The translations under genes and the position numbers were made by a program. This document shows, in pieces, positions 7,373 to 16,268 of a stretch of DNA of 64,000 nucleotides. The stretch lies in assembly GCA_910578795.1 (NCBI GenBank), contig CAJTSD010000001.1, positions 167,398 to 231,397 of the forward strand, read 5' to 3'. The notes under the pieces were generated by a model. The model saw nothing but the letters and a program-made list of their open reading frames with translations. It searched no databases and was not told the DNA's origin. Positions within the stretch are counted from its first letter, which is position 1. Each line of letters begins with the position of its first letter. This DNA is from an uncultured Lachnospiraceae bacterium. GTDB taxonomy: Bacteria > Bacillota > Clostridia > Lachnospirales > Lachnospiraceae.

Positions 7373-8857
7373 TTATTTTTCTCCTGTCATTCCTTTTTCA
7401 TGAAGCAGACTCATTTTAAGCTCATAGTAATCTGGTGTCATATCCATATAATGCACATGTGGATTAATAAACCGCTGCTCCTCCTGCCAAATTTCTTCGC
7501 TCAGCTGTTTTTTCACATAGTCGCGGATTTGCTCCAGCGTAGGGAGCTCATACACTCTCTTGCCGTTTTCAAAGATCTTGACCTGCAAAGACTTTGCGGT
7601 ACAGTTTGTAAACTTCAAATTTCTCCACGGCATTTGCGGATCCACAAAACGGAACTCTCCGTTCATATCAATGACCTCATCAGCTTTTGCAAGAAGGTCC
7701 GCTTTTGCTTTTCCATTTTGATCATAAATCCGATATACCTTTTTCAATCCCGGATTTGTGATTTTTTCTACAGTCCCCGAAATCTTAATACGTGGCACAA
7801 ACATGCCGTTTTCCTCAACTGCAGCAATTTTATAAACCGCCCCAAGCAGTGCAAGCGTATCATCGGAATAATCACTTGTCGCTCCCGTAATCAGACGCTC
7901 ACCTACGCCGTAACTGTCGATGCACGCCTTCTGTGTATTCAGAGAAGAGATTGTATGCTCGTCCAAACTGTTTGACACAATAATCTTGCAGTCCTGAAGC
8001 CCTGCCTCATCAAGCATTTTCCGCACCTTAATTGACTGGTACGCCAAGTCGCCGCTGTCGATACGAATCCCTTTGAGACGCTTTCCCATCGGTTCCAAAA
8101 TCTCATGTGCAACGCGGATTGCGTTCGGAATGCCAGACTGCATGGTATCATAGGTATCTACCAAAAGCACGGTATTGTCAGGATAGTTTATGGCATAATT
8201 TTTGAACGCCTCATACTCATCCTGATAATACATTACCCAGCTATGCGCCATCGTTCCGCTTACCGGAATGCCAAACATCTGTCCCGCAAGAACGGTTGCT
8301 GTTCCTGCCGCACCGCCTATGTAAGAAGCTCTTGCGCCGTATACCGCCGCATCCATATTGTGTGCGCGCCTTGCGCCAAAATCCGACACAAGCTTTCCTG
8401 CCGCAGCTTTCACAATACGTGCCGTCTTTGTCGCCACAAGCGACTGGTGATTGACCTGCGCAAGAATTGCCGTTTCGACAATCTGCGCATCAATTAAAGG
8501 CGCTACAATTGTCATAATTGGCTCATTCGGGTACATGATGGTACCCTCCGGAAAAGAATAGATATCTCCATGAAACTTAAAATTTTTTAAATAATCCAAA
8601 AACGCGTCCGTAAAAGTGTTAAGGGAACGCAGATATGCCACGTCCTCTTCCGAAAAGTGGAGGTTTTCAACATATTCCACAATCTGCTCAAGCCCCGCAA
8701 AAATTGCAAAACCGCCTCTGTCAGGATTTTTCCTATAAAACACATCAAACGCCACCCGCGATTCCATATCACCGTCATTAAAGTAGCCGTTTGCCATCGT
8801 AAGCTCGTACAAGTCCATTACCATTGTAAGGTTTCTTTTATCCGCCTGTTTCATCAT
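7373..8857 (-). CDS. pncB: Nicotinate phosphoribosyltransferase
   Basis: This 494-aa protein has typical NAPRTase features: N-terminal MDLYELTMANGYF, the segment FPEGTIMYPNEPIM, the active-site region SDFGARRAHNMDAAVYGARA, and IRIDSGDLAYQS near the PRPP site. It converts nicotinate, PRPP and ATP into nicotinate mononucleotide (Preiss-Handler NAD salvage) in the cytosol. The conserved His of the active site (RRAHNMD) is present. It is monocistronic, with an extended -10 promoter at 8931-8939. Start at 8857, where two adjacent ATG codons follow AAAGGAAAC. Confidence 0.95.
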   Translation of the reverse strand: MMKQADKRNLTMVMDLYELTMANGYFNDGDMESRVAFDVFYRKNPDRGGFAIFAGLEQIVEYVENLHFSEEDVAYLRSLNTFTDAFLDYLKNFKFHGDIYSFPEGTIMYPNEPIMTIVAPLIDAQIVETAILAQVNHQSLVATKTARIVKAAAGKLVSDFGARRAHNMDAAVYGARASYIGGAAGTATVLAGQMFGIPVSGTMAHSWVMYYQDEYEAFKNYAINYPDNTVLLVDTYDTMQSGIPNAIRVAHEILEPMGKRLKGIRIDSGDLAYQSIKVRKMLDEAGLQDCKIIVSNSLDEHTISSLNTQKACIDSYGVGERLITGATSDYSDDTLALLGAVYKIAAVEENGMFVPRIKISGTVEKITNPGLKKVYRIYDQNGKAKADLLAKADEVIDMNGEFRFVDPQMPWRNLKFTNCTAKSLQVKIFENGKRVYELPTLEQIRDYVKKQLSEEIWQEEQRFINPHVHYMDMTPDYYELKMSLLHEKGMTGEK

Positions 8858-8930
8858 TGTTTCTGTTTCCTTTCCGTTATCATGAATACCCTTTTTATAA
8901 TCGTTCAGCCTGAAAATTTCCTTAATTCTG

Positions 8931-8939
8931 ATTATAACA
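8931..8939 (-). promoter_or_regulatory. Extended -10 promoter of pncB
   Basis: On the minus strand TGT-TATAAT (8931-8939) is a consensus extended -10 element, 74 bp before the pncB start. No good -35 was found at normal spacing. Confidence 0.55.
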
Positions 8940-8997
8940 GATTTCTTTGGTTTTTACACCCTAAAATTTTTGTCCTTTTCGAATCACAAAATGATAC

Positions 8998-9032
8998 AAA
9001 AAAGGATATATCCTCTAACAGAATATATCCTT
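8998..9032 (-). terminator. Terminator of trxA
   Basis: AAGGATATAT (9002-9011) pairs with ATATATCCTT (9023-9032). On the minus strand the stem is followed by six T. It lies 35 bp beyond the trxA stop. Confidence 0.8.
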
Positions 9033-9066
9033 GCTTTCTATAACAATGTCTTACTTTTTCCACAGA

Positions 9067-9378
9067 TTATATCTGTGCGTTAATAAACGCTTTCAGCTTC
9101 TCTTTTGACTGAAATCCTACGCTTCTGTCAGCAACCTCACCATTTTTAAAAATAACAAGTGCAGGGATATTTTGGATACCATACTTTAACGCAAGCTCGT
9201 CATTCGCGTCAACGTCCGCATTAAAAAAATCAACCGTTCCGGCAAAATCCCCGGAAACCTCCTCCAGCACTGGTGCAAGCATCTTGCATGGTCCACACCA
9301 TGTTGCAGAAAAATCCACCAGCGCAAGACTGCTTCCCAATGCTTCGCTCATATTGTTGTTTTCAATCTTCTTTACCAT
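9067..9378 (-). CDS. trxA: Thioredoxin
   Basis: This 103-aa single-domain thioredoxin has the active site WCGPCK (residues about 28-33) after VDFSATW and the cis-Pro segment IQNIPALVIFKNGE. It reduces disulfides in cytosolic proteins using electrons from thioredoxin reductase (not in this window). Length matches the family. GGAGG lies 6 nt before the ATG at 9378. It has its own terminator and appears monocistronic. The typical WCGPC motif makes a specialised thioredoxin-like role less likely. Confidence 0.95.
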   Translation of the reverse strand: MVKKIENNNMSEALGSSLALVDFSATWCGPCKMLAPVLEEVSGDFAGTVDFFNADVDANDELALKYGIQNIPALVIFKNGEVADRSVGFQSKEKLKAFINAQI

Positions 9379-9458
9379 ATTTAACCTCCGTTTTCCTTAT
9401 GCCAACTGCTTGTCCATAGTATGTGCACTTTATCTCAAACGCATTACGATAACATGTG

Positions 9459-10043
9459 TTATTCTGATATCACCCCAAGATCTCCCAAATCCTCTGGTGC
9501 CCCGACAGAAGTATCCGCATTCTCAGCCTTTCCCTCGGGATCATATTCCTGCTTTTCTTCCTCATCCCCCCAAAGGGAATCATACTCTTCTTTCTTCTTG
9601 TCCTTCATCTTGTTGAGCAATGCAAGATTTTTTGCCGCCAAATACAACTCCATGCTATAATCCATGACTTTTTTCTCGTCTGTTGCCGGCACACGTGCGC
9701 CCTTTCCGATACGCCGCGCCGTTTCCATGATTTTCCCCATCTCCAATGCGGCATCCTCCATTGCATCCTTCTGCTGTTTGGAAACCTCCGCGTTAAAAAC
9801 AGATACATACTGCTGTGTCAGTCTGTCAAGCACTTCCTGGTTTTCATCAAATTTCTCATTTAATGCGCCGATGGTCAGCTCTAAAGTCGCCGCCTCATTT
9901 GCATAAACCTCCCGCTTTTCGGAATCAAACGCTGTCTTGACCTTTTTATCAAGCTCTTCCTTTTTCTTTACAAGCTTTCTGCGTCGGTCTATAATCGTTG
10001 CCCGCTGCGCGCGGTACAGTTTTTGTGCTTCCTGGACCTTCAT
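9459..10043 (-). CDS. Unrecognised charged coiled-coil protein (194 aa)
   Basis: I do not recognise a family. The first 100 residues are strongly charged with heptad-like spacing (RRRKLVKKKEELDKKVKTAF), indicating a long coiled coil. A less charged middle (VMDYSMELYLAAKNLALL) and an acidic, proline-containing tail follow. There is no signal peptide or membrane segment, so it is probably cytosolic. It lies 28 bp after the 442-aa coiled-coil gene and shares its strand, so the two are likely an operon and may interact. The paired arrangement and amphipathic helices would fit a structural or secretion-accessory role, but this is inference. Confidence 0.75.
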   Translation of the reverse strand: MKVQEAQKLYRAQRATIIDRRRKLVKKKEELDKKVKTAFDSEKREVYANEAATLELTIGALNEKFDENQEVLDRLTQQYVSVFNAEVSKQQKDAMEDAALEMGKIMETARRIGKGARVPATDEKKVMDYSMELYLAAKNLALLNKMKDKKKEEYDSLWGDEEEKQEYDPEGKAENADTSVGAPEDLGDLGVISE

Positions 10044-10071
10044 ATCATCACATCCTTTTGAAACGCTCCCA

Positions 10072-11400
10072 CTATCCCTGTGTTACCGTTACTTGTTCCC
10101 CGGCTGTTTCCTCAAGCTTCTTTTCGTCTTCCTCCGGCTGCTCCTCTGGGTCAAATAATTCAAGCAATTCTCCGATTTCTTTTTCTTCCTCCTCGTCCTG
10201 ATTCTCTTCGGATTCTACAGAATCGATATCATTGCGCTCATCAATCAAGTCTTTTACTTCATCCTCAAGCTCCTGTGATGCCTCGTCCAGCTTACCCTGC
10301 GACGCCTCATGAAAAGCAGCGTCCACCGCTGACTGAATCATACTGTTTCTCGTTTCCTCCATGCCCTGAAGCGGGTTCATTGCAAGGTGATCACTTTTGC
10401 ATTCCTTCGCGTCCTTAATCATCTGCAAGCCGCGCCGTCTGTAATCCGCTAAATCACTGTCTGACTTCATCAATGTTTGATAACGGTCCAAAGCAGCTTC
10501 TTTTTCCGCCTGCGTGTATTTTGCGCCACCAAGGAGGATTTCCAGCTCCACCTGTGCCTTCGGCGCCATTTTTAAGCCATAGCTCATTACCGCTTCCCGT
10601 TTTTCGTCATCTGAAATTGTCTCGTCCGCCAAAAGCGCTTTTAAACTATCCGATTCCATAGACGCCTTCTGCTCAATTTCATCTGCCCGTGCAAGATTTT
10701 GAAGCCCTTCCTCATACAATGCGTTAATCGAGCCTACAACACCCAGTTCCCGCTTCATGGAAGACGTCACAAACCGCGACGCAGAATTATGAATCATATC
10801 GCTCACACTGTTTTGCGTTTCACCGCCATCACTGCTGCCTTCTTCTGAACTTCCGCCCTCGCGCTCCTCTTCCGCCTTCTCGGACGCCTCGATGCTCTTT
10901 AACATAATCAGTAAATCACGGTTATTTTCATCAATTTCATCCTGCAGCTCCGATGACTGCGTTGCCATCTGCTGTGCCTCTTTCGCCTTCTTTTGATTCG
11001 CTTCCATCTGCTTTTGCTTTTGGTCCTGCATTTCGCGAATCAGGCTTTGTTTTTTCTCAATGGTGGTCAAATCCTCCCCAGGCATATTCGCCTTTTGCAT
11101 AGACTTAATCGCCTTATCGATTTCCTCAATCAGAGTCAAATATTCACTCTGCGTTTCATCTGCATACTCTGACTGCTTCTGCTGACGCAGCATCATTTTT
11201 TCTGCCTTCAGACTCTGCGCGCTCTTTCCCGAACTCCCGTTCGATTGTTCGTTTAACCTTCTTCCCTCTTTTGAAATCGTAACCTTACACTGCGGTCCGT
11301 CAAAAGCATTGCCCGGCATCTGCGCAGACTGATGCTTTGGCTGACTTGCCCTTCCGACTACTACGTTGATATTATTTTGTGTTACCATTTGAATTTGCAT
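10072..11400 (-). CDS. Unrecognised coiled-coil protein (442 aa), upstream partner of 9459-10043
   Basis: I do not recognise a characterised family. The N-terminus contains NAFDGPQCKVTISKEGRRLN, a motif style (VTISKEG) I associate with uncharacterised Lachnospiraceae proteins. Then come long Gln/Glu/Lys-rich helices (residues about 60-170), a Ser/Gly/Glu-rich break (EGGSSEEGSSDGGE), more helices, and a very acidic C-terminus. No signal peptide or membrane segment. I prefer the ATG at 11400 with GGGGTGGG upstream; a GTG at 11412 is also possible. It forms a two-gene unit with the next coiled-coil gene. Function unknown. Confidence 0.75.
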   Translation of the reverse strand: MQIQMVTQNNINVVVGRASQPKHQSAQMPGNAFDGPQCKVTISKEGRRLNEQSNGSSGKSAQSLKAEKMMLRQQKQSEYADETQSEYLTLIEEIDKAIKSMQKANMPGEDLTTIEKKQSLIREMQDQKQKQMEANQKKAKEAQQMATQSSELQDEIDENNRDLLIMLKSIEASEKAEEEREGGSSEEGSSDGGETQNSVSDMIHNSASRFVTSSMKRELGVVGSINALYEEGLQNLARADEIEQKASMESDSLKALLADETISDDEKREAVMSYGLKMAPKAQVELEILLGGAKYTQAEKEAALDRYQTLMKSDSDLADYRRRGLQMIKDAKECKSDHLAMNPLQGMEETRNSMIQSAVDAAFHEASQGKLDEASQELEDEVKDLIDERNDIDSVESEENQDEEEEKEIGELLELFDPEEQPEEDEKKLEETAGEQVTVTQG

Positions 11401-11520
11401 AAGACATCCCACCCCATTCCTTTAAACGTTTTCGCAATTCCGTTTGCTTCCATAATCTGACAATACTAATATCAATAAAAACTGTACTTTATATTTATAT
11501 CGGCAAAATGTCTGAAATTT

Positions 11521-12159
11521 TTAATCCATCTCTTCCATAATCTCTGGCAGCTTCTCAAATTCCGGCAGGATATAATCCGGATTTTTTGCTTCGCCAAACC
11601 CATATGACGCATACACAAACGGAATGCCCGCCACCCGCGCCGACTCCTCGTCGCCCGCAGTGTCACCGACATAAACCGCCCGTGTCACGCCATTTCGCCT
11701 CATAATGAGCTTGTTATTCTCACCCTTTGGCAAAAGATTGTTCCCCCAGCACTCAATATCGTCAAAACACTTTTCCAGCCTGTGCGCCTTGAGAAAGCTC
11801 TCAATATACCCCTGCTGGCAGTTGCTGACCACAAAAAGCTTATAATTCTTTTTCAGCGCCAAAAGAGTTTCCTCAAGCTTCGGATACAAAATTCCGCCAT
11901 GCTCACTTAGATACCGGTTCTCCAGCTCACAGCACTCATCCAGCAGAATCTGCTGCTCTTTTTGTGTCGTATTGGGGAACAGCCTTTCTCCAATCTCTGT
12001 CATCGGCAGCCCCAAACAGCCGCTTAACTCCTCCTGCGAAATCGGCTCTGTGCGGCATTCCGGATGATTTGCCACCACCTGATTCCATGTCTTTAAAATC
12101 CCGTCTACCGCATCCCACATCGTTCCATCCAAATCAAATATGATTGCTTCTGCTTTCAT
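11521..12159 (-). CDS. HAD-superfamily hydrolase (phosphoglycolate phosphatase-like)
   Basis: This 212-aa protein has the four HAD motifs: nucleophile Asp in IIFDLDGTMWDAV (residues about 5-17), motif II Ser/Asn in FVVSNCQQGY, a motif III Lys in LLPKGENNK, and motif IV in VYVGDTAGDEESARVAG. The helical cap between motifs I and II indicates subclass I (phosphoglycolate/beta-phosphoglucomutase type). It hydrolyses a small phosphorylated metabolite in the cytosol; the exact substrate cannot be told. It is downstream of metG, separated by a double hairpin. No defect seen. Confidence 0.88.
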   Translation of the reverse strand: MKAEAIIFDLDGTMWDAVDGILKTWNQVVANHPECRTEPISQEELSGCLGLPMTEIGERLFPNTTQKEQQILLDECCELENRYLSEHGGILYPKLEETLLALKKNYKLFVVSNCQQGYIESFLKAHRLEKCFDDIECWGNNLLPKGENNKLIMRRNGVTRAVYVGDTAGDEESARVAGIPFVYASYGFGEAKNPDYILPEFEKLPEIMEEMD

Positions 12160-12187
12160 TTCTATAACTGTGCTCCCTCCTTAGCAT

Positions 12188-12240
12188 GCAAGTTTGGGCT
12201 TTGCAGCCCAAACTTGCCCAATGAAACATCGCTTTTCATT
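12188..12240. repeat. Two adjacent hairpins between metG and the HAD gene
   Basis: GCAAGTTTGGGCT (12188-12200) and AGCCCAAACTTGC (12205-12217) form a perfect 13-bp stem with loop TTGC. A second hairpin, AATGAAA (12220-12226) with TTTCATT (12234-12240), runs into the metG stop codon. Neither is followed by a T tract. This is one of several paired hairpins in the window (see also 33228-33304, 57301-57397, 58465-58558, 61937-61985). They may protect mRNA 3' ends or adjust expression. Confidence 0.6.
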
Positions 12241-14239
12241 GTATTTCCGCTCCCGAAGGCATCGGCTTCTCCGCAGTCATCAGCGCAAGGTTCCCCTCCG
12301 CATCCTCCGCGCATAAAAGCATTCCCTCCGACAGTACACCCGCCAGCTTCGCAGGCTTCAGGTTCACAAGTACCATCACTTTTTTACCAACCATTTCCTC
12401 CGGCGTGTAATATGCCTTAATGCCCGATACAATCTGCTTCACCTGCGAACCGATTTTTACCTGGCTGCAAAGCAGTTTTTTCGACTTTGGCACCGCCTCA
12501 CACGCAATAATCTCACCCATCTGAAACTGCATTTTGGCAAAATCATCATACGTAATTTCATCCTTTGGCTCTATATCAATAGCAGCGTCACTGCCGCCGT
12601 CTATATTTATGACATCTGTGTCATTTTTCTGCGTCGCGCTGCCATCCGACGCCGCCTTTTGTTTCGCGGCAATCACCTCGACCTTTGCATCAACCTCTTT
12701 CGGATTAAGACGTGCAAACAAAATCTCAGGCGAATCCGTAACCTTTGTACCTGATTCATAAATCCCAAACGTCTTTGTTGAATCAAAATCACGGATCGCG
12801 CTGTTGAACTGCTTCATAATCCTTGCCGCTGTTTCCGGCATAAACGGCTCAAGCAATCCTGCGCCAATTGATATACTTTCCACAAGATTATACAGTACCG
12901 TCGCAAGTCTGTCCTTCTTTGCATCATCCTTTGCAAGCACCCACGGCTCTGTTTCATCGATATACTTATTGCAGCGCTTAAACAGATTAAAAATTTCCGT
13001 CAGTGCATCGGCAACACGCAGACTATCCATTTTTGCTTCCACCTTATCATACGTGCCCGTTACGACTGCCTTTAATTCCTCATCTACCTCCTCTGCAGCG
13101 CCCTTGTCCGAAACAATGCCTCCAAAATATTGATTACTCATGGAAATCGTTCTGTTGACAAGATTTCCAAGTGTATTTGCAAGGTCGGAATTTAGCCGCT
13201 CTACCATCAAATCCCACGTAATCGAACCGTCATTTTCAAATGGCATCTCATGCAGCACAAAATAGCGCACTGCATCCACGCCAAAAACCTCCGCAAGGTC
13301 ATCCGCATACATAATATTTCCCTTTGACTTGCTCATCTTATCATTATTCTGCAACAGCCAAGGATGCCCAAAAATTTGATGCGGCAGCTCCTCGCCTAGC
13401 GCCATCAGGAAAATCGGCCAGTAAATCGTGTGGAACCGGATAATATCCTTTCCTATTAAATGCAAATCAGCAGGCCAAAGCTTTGCAAACTGCTCCGTGC
13501 TGTTTCCATCCGCATCATAACCGATGCCTGTGATATAGTTTGTCAGCGCGTCAAGCCAAACATAAACAACATGTTTATTGTCGAAATCTACCGGAATGCC
13601 CCACTTAAACGAAGTACGCGACACGCACAGATCCTGTAGACCCGGAAGAAGGAAATTGTTCATCATTTCGTTTTTCCTTGAAACCGGCTGGATAAATTCA
13701 GGGTGCTTGTTAATATGGTCAATCAGTCTGTCGGCATACTTGCTCATCTTAAAGAAATATGCCTCCTCCTTTGCAGGCTTTACCTCGCGTCCACAATCCG
13801 GACATTTTCCGTCCTTTAACTGGGATTCCGTCCAAAACGATTCACAGGGCGTACAGTAAAGCCCTTCGTACGCTCCCTTATAAATATCGCCCTGATCATA
13901 AAGGCGCTTGAAAATCTTCTGCACCTGTTTTTCATGAAAGTCGTCCGTCGTGCGGATAAACTTATCATAAGAAATGTTAAGCATATCACACAGCCCTTTG
14001 ATAACACCTGCTACATCATCAACAAATGCCTTCGGCGTCACCCCTGCCTCTGCCGCCTTCAACTCAATTTTTTGTCCATGCTCGTCCGTTCCCGTTTGGA
14101 AAAAGACATCGTAACCATCTTTTCTTTTATACCGTGCAATGCTGTCTGCAAGCACAATTTCATAATTGTTCCCAATATGCGGCTTGCCCGATGTGTAGGC
14201 AATCGCTGTTGTAATGTAGTATTTCCCTTTATTCTGCAT
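12236..14239 (-). CDS. metG: Methionyl-tRNA synthetase
   Basis: This 667-aa class I synthetase charges tRNA-Met. Visible are the HIGH-like PHIGNNYE near the N-terminus, the zinc-knuckle cysteines CTPCESFW and KCPDCG, KMSKSKGN (catalytic loop), the anticodon-binding helical domain, and a C-terminal OB-fold (EMAP-II/Trbp111-like, from about residue 550) with LVNLKPAKLAGVLSEGM. The OB-fold promotes dimerisation and tRNA binding. I chose the ATG at 14239 (MQNKGKYY) instead of the longer ORF start at 14281, which lacks a Shine-Dalgarno. The stop overlaps a small hairpin. No mutation in key motifs was seen. Confidence 0.96.
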   Translation of the reverse strand: MQNKGKYYITTAIAYTSGKPHIGNNYEIVLADSIARYKRKDGYDVFFQTGTDEHGQKIELKAAEAGVTPKAFVDDVAGVIKGLCDMLNISYDKFIRTTDDFHEKQVQKIFKRLYDQGDIYKGAYEGLYCTPCESFWTESQLKDGKCPDCGREVKPAKEEAYFFKMSKYADRLIDHINKHPEFIQPVSRKNEMMNNFLLPGLQDLCVSRTSFKWGIPVDFDNKHVVYVWLDALTNYITGIGYDADGNSTEQFAKLWPADLHLIGKDIIRFHTIYWPIFLMALGEELPHQIFGHPWLLQNNDKMSKSKGNIMYADDLAEVFGVDAVRYFVLHEMPFENDGSITWDLMVERLNSDLANTLGNLVNRTISMSNQYFGGIVSDKGAAEEVDEELKAVVTGTYDKVEAKMDSLRVADALTEIFNLFKRCNKYIDETEPWVLAKDDAKKDRLATVLYNLVESISIGAGLLEPFMPETAARIMKQFNSAIRDFDSTKTFGIYESGTKVTDSPEILFARLNPKEVDAKVEVIAAKQKAASDGSATQKNDTDVINIDGGSDAAIDIEPKDEITYDDFAKMQFQMGEIIACEAVPKSKKLLCSQVKIGSQVKQIVSGIKAYYTPEEMVGKKVMVLVNLKPAKLAGVLSEGMLLCAEDAEGNLALMTAEKPMPSGAEIQ

Positions 14240-14314
14240 AAATTTCCATCGCCTTTCTTTATTTTCCTCATTAATGCCCATTTTATCATATAACAGAAGG
14301 GTTTGTAATTTCCT

Positions 14315-14491
14315 TTAAAGTAAGGTATACTCCATCATTTCATACAATAGCCTTGAACCTTCTGCAATCTCCACAGGAAGCAGCGCCCTTGCCACACATT
14401 TCGTTTCCTCCGACGCGTCATCCTCCCGTTTCAAATACGCATAATCTCCATCAAGACTGTCCACCGTGTAATAAATCTTGTCCAACAGCAT
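14315..14491 (-). CDS. Small DUF3006-like protein (58 aa)
   Basis: The open frame from ATG 14491 to TAA 14315 encodes 58 residues starting MLLDKIYYTVDSLDGDYAYL and later ARALLPVEIAEGSRLLYE. The arrangement (a DRxEGDYAVVE-like start, then LLP and a short hydrophobic end) resembles DUF3006, a small beta-rich family of unknown function in Firmicutes. AAAGGG lies 7 nt before the ATG. It begins 11 bp after the RpiB/LacAB-like gene on the same strand, so it is likely co-transcribed. No signal peptide. The DUF3006 match is from memory of the family pattern. Confidence 0.7.
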   Translation of the reverse strand: MLLDKIYYTVDSLDGDYAYLKREDDASEETKCVARALLPVEIAEGSRLLYEMMEYTLL

Positions 14492-14502
14492 ACGAATACC
14501 CT

Positions 14503-15141
14503 TTATGCCAAAACAGCTTTTACTGCCGCAGCAATTTTCTCATCCTTGCAGTTTGCAAAGAAATATTCCTGAAACTTCTCACCGCTTAACGCGCCCTTAC
14601 AAAGCTCTTTGTCAAGCTTTGGCAGAATATCACAAAGATCCGCATGTGTCACGGTCTTTACTTCGTCAAGGATTTTCTTGTTTCTCTGCTCCGGCACAAC
14701 GCGCTCCTTTGGATATCCGCCGCCGCCCGGTGCACAAAACAGCTTTTCAAAGATATATTCCAAATTCAGTTCCCCGCCCCATCCGAAGTTTTCGGCAAAT
14801 GGAAGCGCCACGCAGTTTCCGTCATTGACCTGTGAAAACAGATATGCGTCAAGCGGTGACTCGATATGTCCGCACAGCACCTTGGGAAATGCATTGCAGG
14901 CAAGCATTGCGCCTTCACCTGTTCCGCATCCTGTGATAACAAAATCTGCCGCTTTGGAATTTAATAAAACTGCTGCAAGGATACCGTTCTGTACATATGT
15001 TAGCTGGTGCTCATCCTCCGCCGTATACATGCCATAGTTAAATACTTCATGCCCCATCGGCTCCACAACCTTCTTGAGTGTTTCACAAATCATGGCATTT
15101 TTTGCAGCCTGACTATTTTCATTGATTAATGCGATTTTCAT
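14503..15141 (-). CDS. RpiB/LacA/LacB-family sugar-phosphate isomerase
   Basis: This 212-aa protein starts MKIALINENSQAAKN and carries the RpiB/LacAB phosphate-binding segment GCGTGEGAMLACNAFP. The usual family length is about 150 residues, and the extra C-terminal part here (after about residue 140) is typical of a longer subgroup in Clostridia. It probably isomerises an aldose/ketose phosphate (ribose-5-phosphate or galactose-6-phosphate type). The substrate is not determined: the segment GCGTGEG keeps the catalytic-region Cys seen in RpiB/LacA. It is followed by the 58-aa DUF3006-like gene. AAAGGAAG precedes the ATG. Confidence 0.88.
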   Translation of the reverse strand: MKIALINENSQAAKNAMICETLKKVVEPMGHEVFNYGMYTAEDEHQLTYVQNGILAAVLLNSKAADFVITGCGTGEGAMLACNAFPKVLCGHIESPLDAYLFSQVNDGNCVALPFAENFGWGGELNLEYIFEKLFCAPGGGGYPKERVVPEQRNKKILDEVKTVTHADLCDILPKLDKELCKGALSGEKFQEYFFANCKDEKIAAAVKAVLA

Positions 15142-15385
15142 TTTTAAATCTTCCTTTCCGTTTGATAAGTGTTTTTGCGGTTTATATCCGCCAATATCTT
15201 AAGTATAGCACTAACCCCCCTAGAAATACCATCTTTTATTCAATTTTTCTCATTCATTTTTCCCATAAAGCATCTGTTGAATTTTTAAATATCTGTTGAA
15301 TTTACATAATAGTGTTATTTTTTGGAATACTTTATAAAAATTCTCACGACTTTTATTCTTTTTTGTGAATTTTATACATTTTTAA

Positions 15386-15414
15386 TTGCATTCATCGTTT
15401 ATTTGAGATATAGT
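15386..15414 (+). promoter_or_regulatory. Promoter of the small alarmone synthetase gene
   Basis: TTGCAT (15386-15391), a 17-nt spacer and TATAGT (15409-15414) form a plausible sigma-A promoter 56 bp before the TTG start. The rest of 15142-15385 is AT-rich with nothing else recognisable. Confidence 0.5.
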
Positions 15415-15469
15415 TAATATATAAGATACGTTTTGCTAATCAATACAGTCAGCAGGGGGGGTATGAATA

Positions 15470-16180
15470 TTGATCGCAAGGAAAAATGATTACTCATCAG
15501 AATTGATAAAAGAAATGAATACCGCACTTTCCTTTGTAGCCGCCTCCACGAAAACCGAGCGTATCTCCCAAGAGGAATACGACCAACTGGTTGAACCCTA
15601 CAAGGAAGCAATGACACGCCTTGAGGTTCGCATGAACGGTTTGAATGAAGATTACAGAAAAAAATACCGCGACTACCCAATACATAATATACAGGCTCGC
15701 ATCAAAAGCAGAAAGAGCATTGAGAAGAAATTATTGTTCCGAAATCTTCCGGTTACGGCATACACGGCAAAAGACAATTTGACAGACATTGCGGGAATCC
15801 GCGTAATCTGCTATTTCGTTGAAGATATTTTCAGTATCCTTTCTTTAGTAAGAACGCAGACTGATTTGTTGATTCTAAAGGAAAGTGACTATATCCATTA
15901 TCCGAAAAGCAGCGGATATAAAAGCTACCATATGGTACTTGGCGTACCGGTATACCGCATTGAAGGAATGCAATATTATCCTGTGGAAATCCAGTTCCGC
16001 ACGCTTGCGATGGATTTATGGGCAAGTATGGAGCACCGCATCTGTTACAAGGGGGAAACCTCCGAGGAAACAACCGATGCGTTCCAAAATTATTCTACCG
16101 AGCTTTCCGAGATGGAGCGGCGTATGAAGCATCTGCTCGATGAGGCACGCAGGGATAATCCACAGGAACCGATACTTTAA
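15470..16180 (+). CDS. Small alarmone (ppGpp) synthetase, RelA/SpoT-domain
   Basis: This 236-aa protein contains only the RelA/SpoT nucleotidyltransferase domain, without a hydrolase or regulatory part. The motif KYRDYPIHNIQARIKSRKS and the segment LTDIAGIRVIC lead to YPKSSGYKSYHMVLGVPV and VEIQFRTLAMDLWASMEHR, which hold the GDP/GTP and Mg binding residues. It makes (p)ppGpp from GTP/GDP and ATP, as RelP/RelQ enzymes do; RelQ is the closer fit from the C-terminal helices. Start is TTG at 15470, with seven G starting 16 nt upstream; the ATG at 15463 stops quickly. It is the only plus-strand gene in the region and has its own promoter and terminator. Confidence 0.92.
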   Translation: MIARKNDYSSELIKEMNTALSFVAASTKTERISQEEYDQLVEPYKEAMTRLEVRMNGLNEDYRKKYRDYPIHNIQARIKSRKSIEKKLLFRNLPVTAYTAKDNLTDIAGIRVICYFVEDIFSILSLVRTQTDLLILKESDYIHYPKSSGYKSYHMVLGVPVYRIEGMQYYPVEIQFRTLAMDLWASMEHRICYKGETSEETTDAFQNYSTELSEMERRMKHLLDEARRDNPQEPIL

Positions 16181-16212
16181 ATTTGTATATTAGCAGCTTT
16201 TTCTCCTTTCTG

Positions 16213-16245
16213 AAAGGCAGACCACACTACTTGGTCTGCCTTTTA
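16213..16245 (+). terminator. Terminator of the alarmone synthetase gene
   Basis: AAAGGCAGACC (16213-16223) pairs perfectly with GGTCTGCCTTT (16233-16243), followed by T. It lies between convergent genes and could also serve the minus strand. Confidence 0.85.
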
Positions 16246-16268
16246 TCCTGCCACATCAGGGCATGTCG

